Positions 6,743 to 15,400 of a stretch of 22,040 bases of DNA are shown here, piece after piece. This DNA is from an uncultured Eubacteriales bacterium. GTDB taxonomy: Bacteria > Bacillota > Clostridia > Oscillospirales > Acutalibacteraceae. Both the position numbers and the translations under genes were made by a program. Below the pieces are notes generated by a model. It did no database searches. It was given only the letters and a program-made list of their open reading frames with translations, and was not told the DNA's origin. The stretch lies in the NCBI GenBank assembly GCA_900317215.1, contig ONFW01000011.1:1-22040 (forward strand), written 5' to 3'. How positions within the stretch are numbered: the stretch's first letter is position 1; each line of letters starts with the position of its first letter.

Positions 6743-6771
6743 ATGATATCACTATTCGGAAAAAAATGCAA
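6743..6771 (-). promoter_or_regulatory. Sigma-A type promoter of rpsT
   Basis: On the minus strand, TTGCAT (6771-6766), a 17-bp spacer and TATCAT (6748-6743), about 38 bases before the ATG at 6705. No further gene is visible in the AT-rich stretch 6772-6890. Confidence 0.7.
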
Positions 6772-6890
6772 GAGTTTTTTGAAAAAAATTTTATAAAAAA
6801 TACGCTTTGTATATTTTGAGTCTAAAAGCTGAAAAGAAAACATCGGTATAAGGCAATTCCGACAGCATTTTAAAAATTTTCCTTCTTTCA

Positions 6891-6919
6891 TTGCATTATT
6901 CATCATATTATGTTAATAT
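6891..6919 (+). promoter_or_regulatory. Possible promoter of the DUF6472-popT pair
   Basis: TTGCAT (6891-6896), a 17-bp spacer and TAATAT (6914-6919), with the -10 matching consensus at four of six bases. It lies 27 bases before the ATG at 6947, so the leader would be short. AAGGGGGAGA supplies the ribosome site. Confidence 0.45.
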
Positions 6920-6946
6920 TGAGAACAGCAAAGGGGGAGAGATGAA

Positions 6947-7129
6947 ATGGCGGAGCTGACCTGCTGCGAGAGCTGCAGCCGTTATGTTTATAACGAAGAC
7001 TATGAATGCTATGAGTGTCTTGCATTTATTGATGAGGACGAATATGCAAGACTTCTTTCCGGCACGGCGGAGGCTTGTCCGTATTACAGTAATGACGATG
7101 AATACCGTATCGTCAGAAAACAGAACTGA
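6947..7129 (+). CDS. Small Cys-rich protein, DUF6472-like
   Basis: A 60-aa acidic protein with clustered cysteines (ELTCCESC, then ECYECL, then one more Cys near residue 45), suggesting a small zinc-binding fold. The layout matches DUF6472, a Clostridia family of unknown role. The ribosome site AAGGGGGAGA precedes the ATG. The gene is 23 bp upstream of the polyprenyl-phosphate transporter gene with no terminator between, so they are likely one transcript. The metal-binding role is inferred from the Cys pattern. The family match is from memory of its sequence style. Confidence 0.82.
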   Translation: MAELTCCESCSRYVYNEDYECYECLAFIDEDEYARLLSGTAEACPYYSNDDEYRIVRKQN

Positions 7130-7152
7130 ATATATCATACAGGAGTGTTGTT

Positions 7153-8103
7153 ATGATTTCAATAAAAAAATACATTGATATTGTCCTTAACGCAATATAC
7201 GGCTGTATTATCGGGGTAGCTAACATAATACCCGGTGTAAGCGGCGGTACAATGGCGGTCATGCTAAACATATATGATAAGCTGATCGATTCCTTCACGG
7301 GTCTGAGGAGGAATTTCAAGAAGAGCATAAAATTTCTTCTTCCTGTGCTGATCGGCGCAGGACTCGGAATAGTGATCTTTTCCAAGCTGATAAAGCTTCT
7401 CATCGAACACTGTCCTCTTCCCACCTGCTTCTTTTTTATCGGTCTGATAGTCGGAAGTATGCCTCTTGTATTCAGAAAGGCTCTCGAAAAGAAATTCCGT
7501 CCCTTGTCGCTCATTCCCCTTGCAGTTTTTCTTGCCGGAATGATAATCCTTGCCTTTGTCCGCACAGAAGGACAGGCCGCCGCCGAGGGTTCGGTACAGC
7601 TTGATGCTGCAGGCTGGTTCTTTTATTTCGGAGCGTCCGCAGTGGCAGCTATGTGCATGATAATCCCCGGGGTAAGCGGCTCAATGATACTCATGATCTT
7701 CGGCATTTATGCAAGTGTCATCGAAGCGATATCCGGCGTAACAAAGCATTTCGGAGACAGCGTAATGCTGCTTATCCCCGTAGGGCTCGGAGTGATAGCC
7801 GGCATAGTATTCGGAGCAAAGGTAATAGATATCTGCATCAAGCGTTTTCCTCAGATGACATATTTTGCTATAATCGGACTGATGCTCGGCTCGCCTTTGA
7901 CCATATTTATGAAATTCATGTATCAAAGCGAAATACAGCCTGTCAATAATTTCGTCTTTACGCCGGTGAACATCATAGTATCCTCTGTTGTTTGTATTGT
8001 CGGCTTTGCGATAGCTCTGTTTTTCGGCAGCGAAAATCTCAGGAAAAAGCTTTTACGCAAAAACAAACAGAAAAACAGCTCTCAGCAGAGCAATGAAAAA
8101 TGA
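7153..8103 (+). CDS. popT: DUF368 polyprenyl-phosphate transporter (PopT family)
   Basis: An integral membrane protein of 316 aa with about eight hydrophobic segments. It has the duplicated family motif: NIIPGVSGGTM near residue 25 and MIIPGVSGSMI near residue 170, which marks an internal repeat of the fold. DUF368 proteins are reported to return undecaprenyl phosphate across the membrane for reuse in peptidoglycan and wall polymer synthesis. The C-terminus is a short basic tail (KKLLRKNKQK). The ribosome site AGGAG is 8 bases before the ATG. The gene lies downstream of the DUF6472 gene in a likely two-gene unit and ends at a clear terminator. Family assignment is firm. The substrate comes from work on other members. 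Confidence 0.9.
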   Translation: MISIKKYIDIVLNAIYGCIIGVANIIPGVSGGTMAVMLNIYDKLIDSFTGLRRNFKKSIKFLLPVLIGAGLGIVIFSKLIKLLIEHCPLPTCFFFIGLIVGSMPLVFRKALEKKFRPLSLIPLAVFLAGMIILAFVRTEGQAAAEGSVQLDAAGWFFYFGASAVAAMCMIIPGVSGSMILMIFGIYASVIEAISGVTKHFGDSVMLLIPVGLGVIAGIVFGAKVIDICIKRFPQMTYFAIIGLMLGSPLTIFMKFMYQSEIQPVNNFVFTPVNIIVSSVVCIVGFAIALFFGSENLRKKLLRKNKQKNSSQQSNEK

Positions 8104-8110
8104 TCGTTTT

Positions 8111-8147
8111 AACCGCTGTGCTCCCGAAAAGAGTGCGGCGGTTTTTT
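8111..8147 (+). terminator. Rho-independent terminator after popT
   Basis: A 13-bp stem, AACCGCTGTGCTC / GAGTGCGGCGGTT, with three G-U pairs and a 7-base loop. It ends in TTTTTT. Confidence 0.87.
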
Positions 8148-8183
8148 AGTACCAATTATTACCCTTAAAACAAAACTGCGGGA

Positions 8184-8212
8184 TTGATGATCTCCGCCTG
8201 ATATGGTATAAT
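8184..8212 (+). promoter_or_regulatory. Sigma-A type promoter of sbcDC
   Basis: TTGATG (8184-8189), a 17-bp spacer and TATAAT (8207-8212) preceded by TGG (extended -10). The ribosome site GAGGAGG leads to the ATG at 8245. Confidence 0.8.
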
Positions 8213-8244
8213 GGTGATAATTAAAAACAGAGGAGGCAAGAGAA

Positions 8245-9357
8245 ATGAGATTTCTTCATTTGTCCGATCTTCATTTGGGAAAGAGGATAAACGAGATATC
8301 ATTGCTTGAGGATCAGAGATATATTCTCGGGCAGATCACGGAGTATATCAGGAAAAACAGGCTTGACGCCGTTGTCATTGCGGGAGATATCTATGACAAG
8401 AGCGTTCCTTCAAGCGAGGCTATGAGCATTTACAGCGGCTTTGTTGAGGAGCTGTCTGATATGAAGGTGCCGGTGCTTATCATAAGCGGAAATCACGACT
8501 CGGCCGAGCGGCTTTCTTATTTCGGCGATCTCATGAAAAAGCACGGCATATACCTCGGGACTGATATATCCTCGTCTCTCAGACCGGTCACTCTCACCGA
8601 CGAATACGGAGAAGTGGATTTCTATCTTCTGCCGTTTCTGCGTCCGTCAGACGTGAATAACGCCCTTGAAACAGAGTGCGGCACATATACTGAGGCTGTT
8701 GCCGAGGTCATAAAAAGAATGAGACCCGATGAGTCGAAAAGAAACGTAATGGTATCACACCAATATGTCGCGGGTGCATCGGTGTGCGATTCGGAGATAC
8801 TTGTGGGCGGCATAGAATGTATAGACGTGTCGGTATATGAGGCTTTTGATTATACTGCTCTCGGACATCTCCACACTCCGCAGAATGTCGGGAGCGACAG
8901 GATACGCTATTGCGGAACTCCGCTGAAATATTCACTTTCCGAGGCGGCCTCGTCAAAGTCAATGACGGTAGTTACACTCGGAGCAAAGGGTGATGTATCT
9001 GTGGAGACAGTTCCGCTCATACCGCTGAGGGATATGCGGAGGATAAGGGGATCCTTTGACGAGCTTATGAAGGGTGTTCCTACAGATGATTATATTTATG
9101 CAGAGCTGACTGATGAAAACGACGTCCCCTTTGCGGGAACAGAGCTCAGGACAGTGTATAAGAACTTTATCTCGGCTACATATACAAGATTCGGCTCATA
9201 CGGATATTTTGAAGGCTCTGCGGACTTCGCACCGTCTGAGGAAAAAACTCCGCAGCAGATTTTTACGGAGTTTTTCAGGAGTCAGCATGGAAATAAGGAT
9301 ATGAGCGATGTTCAGATTGAGATACTCAGGCAGGCAATAGAAAAGGCATGGGGGTGA
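8245..9357 (+). CDS. sbcD: SbcCD nuclease, Mre11-like subunit SbcD
   Basis: The metal-dependent nuclease subunit of SbcCD, which opens hairpins and trims blocked double-strand ends in repair. The product is 370 aa, normal for the family. The phosphoesterase motifs are in order: D8-x-H10 in LSDLHLG, GDIYDKS with D48, GNHDSAERL with N83-H84-D85, MVSHQYV, and GHLH at 207-210. The C-terminal part is the SbcC-binding region. The stop is 4 bp before the sbcC start, so the two are one operon and probably translationally coupled. Nothing unusual is seen. Confidence 0.96.
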   Translation: MRFLHLSDLHLGKRINEISLLEDQRYILGQITEYIRKNRLDAVVIAGDIYDKSVPSSEAMSIYSGFVEELSDMKVPVLIISGNHDSAERLSYFGDLMKKHGIYLGTDISSSLRPVTLTDEYGEVDFYLLPFLRPSDVNNALETECGTYTEAVAEVIKRMRPDESKRNVMVSHQYVAGASVCDSEILVGGIECIDVSVYEAFDYTALGHLHTPQNVGSDRIRYCGTPLKYSLSEAASSKSMTVVTLGAKGDVSVETVPLIPLRDMRRIRGSFDELMKGVPTDDYIYAELTDENDVPFAGTELRTVYKNFISATYTRFGSYGYFEGSADFAPSEEKTPQQIFTEFFRSQHGNKDMSDVQIEILRQAIEKAWG

Positions 9358-9361
9358 TGAT

Positions 9362-12181
9362 ATGCTGCCAATAAAGCTTAAAATGTGCGGATTCTTGTCC
9401 TATCTCAGGGAGACCGAGATCGACTTTACAAAATTCGGAAGGAAGGGACTGTATCTCATTACAGGAGACACGGGTGCGGGCAAGACCACCATATTTGATG
9501 CAATATCTTATGCACTCTACGGCAAGGCGAGCGGAGACAAAAGAGACGTGAGGCTGTTCCGCAGCAAAAACGCCTCGATCGACGATCCGACCTATGTGGA
9601 GCTTACTTTCATGTCCGGCGGAAGGAAATATACGGTCAGGAGAAATCCCGAATATGAGCAGAGAGCAAAAAGGGGAACAGGCACCTCGGTTTGTAAGCCG
9701 AAGGTGCTGCTGACCGAATATGACGGCGGCAGAGAGACGGTCAGGGAGCTGAAAAGCGAAAAAAAGACGGGTGAAAAGGATCCGATCACGGAAATAATCG
9801 GTATCGACAGCGAAAAATTCAGGCAGCTCTCAATGATAGCCCAGGGTGACTTCGACCGTGTGATAACGGCTGACACAAAGCAGAGAACAGCTATTCTCAG
9901 AGCTATCTTCAACACGGAAAAATATGAAAGACTGCAGACGGAGCTTGCCTGCGCTGCGGCAGGCTATGAAAAGGAATGCTCGGAGCTTGCGGCAGGTATG
10001 AACGACAAGCTGATGAACGCTGCGTGCGCAGAGGAAAGCCGTTTCAGAGAAAAACTTGAGGAGCAGAAGAAGCTGTGCTCAGACAGAAAATACAGTATGC
10101 CGGCACAGGAGATTACCGCACTGCTTAAGGAAATAATAGAAGAAGACAAAAGCTATGACACTGCGCTCAGGGAGCGTATGGGAGATCTCGAAAAGCGTCT
10201 TGCCGAAATAAACAGAGAGATAGGTACGGCTCAGGAGAGAGAAACAAAGAGAAAAAAATACCTTGCAGCAAAGGCATCTCTTGAGTCTGCTGAGAAGCTT
10301 TTGCCGCAGAGAAAAGCCGGCTTTGATGCTTCGTCAGGAAATAAGGAAAAGGCTTCTCAGCTTATGACGAAGAAAAAGCTGCTTGAGGAAAAGCGTCCTA
10401 TATATAGCGAGCTGTCAGCACATATCAGTCAGCTTGCTCAAATAATGGCCCGCCAGAAAAGCAATGAGGAAAACATCAAAACGGCGGCTGCATCGCTTGC
10501 AGCTCAGACGCAGCTTCTTGAAAAGCAGAAAAAGGAGATCGGCGAGCTGAAGAATACAGAAAACGAGCTTGTCAGGCTGGAGTTCGGCATCACCGAAAAC
10601 GAGACCCGGAGAGACAGACTTCGTGATGCGCTTAGACTGATACAAAAATATAAAAATGCCGCGTTACTTGCAGAGAAAACGGCTGAGCGGCTTGATGCTT
10701 CGAGAGCAGAAGCCTTCAGGCTCCGCAGTGAATATATCAGAGTATATGAAGCCTATATCAATGAGCAGGCGGGCTATCTTGCCGAGTCGCTCGAGGCAGG
10801 AAAACCGTGTCCCGTTTGCGGCTCTCTTACACATCCGTCAAAGGCAGTCAAGGCTGAGAATGCTCCGTCAAGAAACGAGGTGGAGGCTGCAAGAACAAAA
10901 AGCACAGAGGCGGATAAACAGGCGGCAAGCAATGCGGCTCAGCTTAAGGCTGCAAACGATAACAGAGATGAGCTTAAAATCAGCACGGACGAGCTTTCTG
11001 AGGAGATGTTCGGTGATAAAAGAGATGTGCAGGAGCTTGAAAGGGCAGTAACGGAAAGCGGAATAGCTCTAAAGGAGCAGATAAGCAGACAAACGGCGGA
11101 AAGGGACGAGCTGAGAAAGAAGCTTGAAAGGAAAAACAGACTTGAAGCAGGGCTTCCCGAAGCAGAGAAAAAGTACGATAATATCAAGCAGCAGCTTTCC
11201 GACTGTAATACTGCCTCTGCGGTATATGAACAGAGGATCGAAAACGAGAAACAGAATATCGGGCAGATAAAAGCCTCGCTCCCCTATGAGACAGCGGAGC
11301 TTCTCGAAAAAAATATTGCGGAGCATGATATAAGCTCAAAGAGGCTTTTGCAAAGCTATGAGGAGGCAGAAAAGGCTCTTAACGATTGTAATAACGAAAT
11401 AAGCAGGCAAAAAGCAGCGCTCGAAGCCTTGGGCGAGGTAAGCGCCGAATCACAGGAGGAGCTGCTTAAAAAGCTGGGGGAAGAGGCAGAAAAGCTGCAC
11501 AACATGAACAGCAGTCTGAATGAAGGATTGATAAAGCTCAGTGGAAGGATAAGCACAAATACTGCGGCAGTGAAATATATAGAAGACCACGCCTCCGAGC
11601 TCGCCAAAAAAAGAGAATACTATATACAGGCAAACGAGCTGAGCCAGACGGCTAACGGACGACTGACTGACGGTCAGGAAAAGCTGAATCTTGAGGTCTA
11701 TGCTCAGGCGAGATATTTTGACGGGATACTTGCCCTGTCGAATATAAGGCTGATGAAAATGAGCAATAACAAATATGAATTCCGACGCTCTGAGGAATCT
11801 CTGAGCAGGAGGGGACAGTTCGGTCTTGAGATCGACGTAATAGACCATGACAGCGCAACAAGAAGAAGCGTAAGGTCGCTGTCCGGCGGAGAGAGCTTTA
11901 TGGCGTCGCTGTCCCTTGCTCTCGGCTTTTCGGATACTATACAGACCACCGTCGGAGGAGTAAGGCTTGAAACGATATTCATTGACGAAGGCTTTGGCAC
12001 TCTTGACGGCGGAAAGCTTGCAAACGCCTATGGCGTATTCAATGAGCTGGGAACAGCAGGAAAATGCCTTGTGGGAATAATCTCCCATGTTGACGAGCTG
12101 AAAAAAAGGATACCTCACCGTATAGAGATAACAAAAGATGCTGCAGGCAACAGTCATGCTGAGGTCAGGACAGACATATAA
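9362..12181 (+). CDS. sbcC: SbcCD nuclease, Rad50-like ATPase subunit SbcC
   Basis: An SMC-like ATPase that binds DNA ends and gates SbcD, 939 aa. Walker A is GDTGAGKT (35-42) and the Q-loop is in MIAQGDFDRVI. A long Glu/Lys-rich coiled coil follows on both sides of the zinc hook C483-P-V-C486, through which two molecules dimerise. The ABC signature is SLSGGES (839-845) and Walker B is IFIDEGFGTLD with D875-E876. All catalytic parts are intact. The length is a little under the E. coli protein and typical for Clostridia. The start ATG follows the sbcD stop after 4 bp, with GGGGTGATG as a weak ribosome site, which suggests coupling. Confidence 0.96.
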   Translation: MLPIKLKMCGFLSYLRETEIDFTKFGRKGLYLITGDTGAGKTTIFDAISYALYGKASGDKRDVRLFRSKNASIDDPTYVELTFMSGGRKYTVRRNPEYEQRAKRGTGTSVCKPKVLLTEYDGGRETVRELKSEKKTGEKDPITEIIGIDSEKFRQLSMIAQGDFDRVITADTKQRTAILRAIFNTEKYERLQTELACAAAGYEKECSELAAGMNDKLMNAACAEESRFREKLEEQKKLCSDRKYSMPAQEITALLKEIIEEDKSYDTALRERMGDLEKRLAEINREIGTAQERETKRKKYLAAKASLESAEKLLPQRKAGFDASSGNKEKASQLMTKKKLLEEKRPIYSELSAHISQLAQIMARQKSNEENIKTAAASLAAQTQLLEKQKKEIGELKNTENELVRLEFGITENETRRDRLRDALRLIQKYKNAALLAEKTAERLDASRAEAFRLRSEYIRVYEAYINEQAGYLAESLEAGKPCPVCGSLTHPSKAVKAENAPSRNEVEAARTKSTEADKQAASNAAQLKAANDNRDELKISTDELSEEMFGDKRDVQELERAVTESGIALKEQISRQTAERDELRKKLERKNRLEAGLPEAEKKYDNIKQQLSDCNTASAVYEQRIENEKQNIGQIKASLPYETAELLEKNIAEHDISSKRLLQSYEEAEKALNDCNNEISRQKAALEALGEVSAESQEELLKKLGEEAEKLHNMNSSLNEGLIKLSGRISTNTAAVKYIEDHASELAKKREYYIQANELSQTANGRLTDGQEKLNLEVYAQARYFDGILALSNIRLMKMSNNKYEFRRSEESLSRRGQFGLEIDVIDHDSATRRSVRSLSGGESFMASLSLALGFSDTIQTTVGGVRLETIFIDEGFGTLDGGKLANAYGVFNELGTAGKCLVGIISHVDELKKRIPHRIEITKDAAGNSHAEVRTDI

Positions 12182-12282
12182 GGAAAACAGACTGATGCGT
12201 GTTCGATCATGGCGGCAGGCAGTGTTTTTACAGGCTCATTATCAATAGTCAGCTCAAAACTGAATAAAACGTAATAAGAGAT

Positions 12283-12323
12283 AAAGACAAGCGGTGGCCG
12301 AAAAGCTGTCGCTTGTCTTTTTT
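12283..12323 (+). terminator. Rho-independent terminator after sbcC
   Basis: A perfect 11-bp stem, AAAGACAAGCG / CGCTTGTCTTT, with a 16-base loop and a T-run. It lies ~100 bases after the sbcC stop. The stretch 12182-12282 holds no visible gene. Confidence 0.87.
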
Positions 12324-12392
12324 AACCTGCGTCGTCGAATAAACAGAATACGATTTTTCAGTTAATAGTATTCTACTTTTTATACATAATTA

Positions 12393-12421
12393 TTGACTAG
12401 AATATAATTATATGGTATAAT
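12393..12421 (+). promoter_or_regulatory. Sigma-A type promoter of the giant surface protein gene, with an inverted repeat upstream
   Basis: TTGACT (12393-12398), a 17-bp spacer and TATAAT (12416-12421) preceded by TGG. An inverted repeat, AGAATAC (12345-12351) / GTATTCT (12368-12374), lies 18 bases upstream of the -35. It could be a regulator site or a remnant hairpin. Confidence 0.78.
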
Positions 12422-12465
12422 TAATACAATAATATACATTTTTACAAGACAGGGAGATGAGGAAC

Positions 12466-15400
12466 GTGACATCTAAAACACGTGTGCGATACAGGATACT
12501 GTCATTTCTGACGATCTTTATGCTGATATGGTCCTCCATTCCAATGGTGAATAATTATTCAATAACCGTCAAGGCCGTCAAGGAGGTGGAGATCCGCAGC
12601 TTCAGCACAGGCTTAGCGGACGGAGCTGTACTGACCGAGGGAAAGTATGTCTGGACAGCACCGCAAGCCGACGCCGGACATCTGTTTGTCTACCGCATCA
12701 ACTATTCATTGTCCGGAGAAGGTGCTTTTGAAGCGGGCGAGGTTGAACTGCGCCTGCCGCGCAGACTCATAAAGGACAGATCTGGACAATATGCCGACGA
12801 GATCGAACTGTCCATTCCCTCCAGACAGGAGCTGGAAGAATATGACGGCGATCTTGCCGAGGTAGATACCAGCTTTGTGTATGAAACCGAAGGCGATGAG
12901 ATCCGCATCTATAATTATCACGACGGAGTCAATGGCGAAAAGCTAAAGGCGGGCGCCACAGGATATATTGAAGTCGGCTACCGTTTGATCTATCAGACCT
13001 ATGAGTATGAGGATATGGCACCGTCAGATACCTTCTGGGCGTCTCTTACTCTATATGATAACGATAATGGCAGCACTGTCATTGAACAGCAGAGAAGTGA
13101 GTCGCCCTGCGTCTATATCAACACCTATGCTAACCTTGTAAGTACAAATAAGCGCTGTCTGAATCTGCGCTACCCCTACACCTCATGGCAGAGCGGTTGG
13201 GGCGCTGCTCCCGATAATGCCAATGATTACTATTATCTGGTCTGGGAGCTGAAAAGCTATATTTCCGTTGTCACACAGCCCTATACCTTTACTATCGCAG
13301 ATGTCATCTCCGAGCCTGACGCCGAGCCTGTTGCCTATCGTCTCTGGGGCAGCGGTGTGTATACACCTGTCTGTCAGCAGGATAATCTTACCGCCGAGCG
13401 CTTTGTCCGGTACGATTATGTGATAACACGGCATCTGAAAGCAACCTACGAGCCCTTGGACAGATACACCATAAACAATACAGTTACCGCATCGGTGACC
13501 CCGGTTGATCGGGTGGACGATACCACCTATGCTTCCTCATCCGATAAATTCACCTATATACGCACAAGCTACGGAGGTCCCGGAGGCTATTTCTGGCACC
13601 GTAAATCCGGAAACAACAACTGGTGGGAGCATTTCGGATATCTCTGGGAGATCGCCGACTATGGATTGCAGGATCTGAGGGACGGAATAGTGGATAGTCT
13701 CAGCGGGAATATCAAATTTCTGGTAGAAACCAGCGCCTACAGCTATCGCTATACGCTGGAGGAGGGCGCCTCCTACCACGAGCTTGACCGGTACGGCAAA
13801 AGAAACGTCAGGTTTACTCTGACTGATGAAAAATTCTATTTTAACGACAATATCGAAGAGACCGAGGATTACCGCATTATCATCGGAGAAGACGAGCGTC
13901 CTCTCAGCGCAGAGGATTTTTCAGTGGATTATGCCGATTACACGGTAAATATCAGTGACGGAGAATTCAATGAGCAGGATCAGGATTTTGTTTCAAAAAA
14001 TGCTGATTACCTTCCCGGGGATATCCTGTACTTTTACGGAAAATTCGGTGATGATCCGGCGTGGGTACATGTGGGCAGCTATGACCTTTACAGTGGAAGT
14101 TCGGGCTATGACAGTCGGTATGTCACCTCTCTCACAGCCTCGCGCATCACCTTCGGAGAAAACTGTGTTGCCTACCGCATTGAGACCTCAAATCCTCATT
14201 TTGCAACCTCGATCAGCGCCACGCCCTTCTGCCGAATCAAAAATTCTCAGTATATCATGGAGCAGGTAGGCGATGAGACCGTTGAAAAGGTGTGGCTGAC
14301 AAATGTATCTGAATATCAGGTGCATGATGACCGTGATACTCTGCTGCACAGCAGTCAGAGAATGGCGAGGGACTTTATCATCGGCGTAGAAAAAATTTCC
14401 GAGCTGGAAAAAAGCGTCATTACCACACGCAGCAATCCTCTGAACCGAATGGTTACCGTTGGCTGGAAGATCAGCATGTCAGAAAGCTATATTGACAACG
14501 ACGGCCTCCATTATATCCAGCAGGATTCCGGGACCTTCTACGATCTTCTGCCGATCGGCTGCAGTGCGGATCAGTCAACAGTTGCTGTATCCGCCGGAGA
14601 AGGTAATTACAGCTTTCTGGACAAAAGCGCCTATACCGTTTCTGTGGAGGACAATTATCAGAATTCCGGCAGGACTATGCTCAAGGTCCGTATCAAGGAG
14701 CAGTTCACTCGTGCGATCCTGACCTACAATACCGTCTATACATGGGACAGCGCCGTTGAATACGGACTTTCACTTCATAATACGGTCGCATATGAAACGG
14801 ATAACGACAGGATCACAGGAGGCCGCCCCGACAACGGCGGTGACATCTACGACAGTGAGCTGATGAAAAATCTGGATCCTGATGCAGAAGGCAACAAATT
14901 CATATATATCGAGCATGACTGTCAGCTTCGATTCCTTGTTGCCAGTTTCACGGGACTGTACAAAAAGGTCAAGAATCCCGATGACATTGCATACACCTAT
15001 GAGACTACCACCCGTCAGGATCGTATATATAGCTATAAGCTGCGCTACAGCACCACCGCGATCTCCCGCGCAAAGGATATGATCTTTTTTGATTCATTGG
15101 AGAACTATTCCTTCACGGACCCCGACACCGAAGAATATCATTATCCACAGTGGCACGGAACGCTTTCCTCAATTGATCTCTCGCAGGTCAGGGATGAAAT
15201 GGGCATTGCGCCGGCAGTCTACTATTACATCGGGGAGTCTTATCTGGATCCAGAGGAACACCATGATCTTGAGGAAATGAAAAACGGCAGCAGGATATGG
15301 GTACCCTCAGACGAGGTCCAGGATCTCAGCGCTGTCAAGGCAGTAGCAGTTGACCTGAGACACGATGCAGACGGTAACGATTATATCCTTGACTACCGCA

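Noticed and set aside
11450..12157. Long minus-strand open frame (235 codons) opposite the end of sbcC
   Set aside because: It lies wholly inside sbcC, whose signature and Walker B motifs are intact. The frame shows no family motif and is a shadow of the coding bias.
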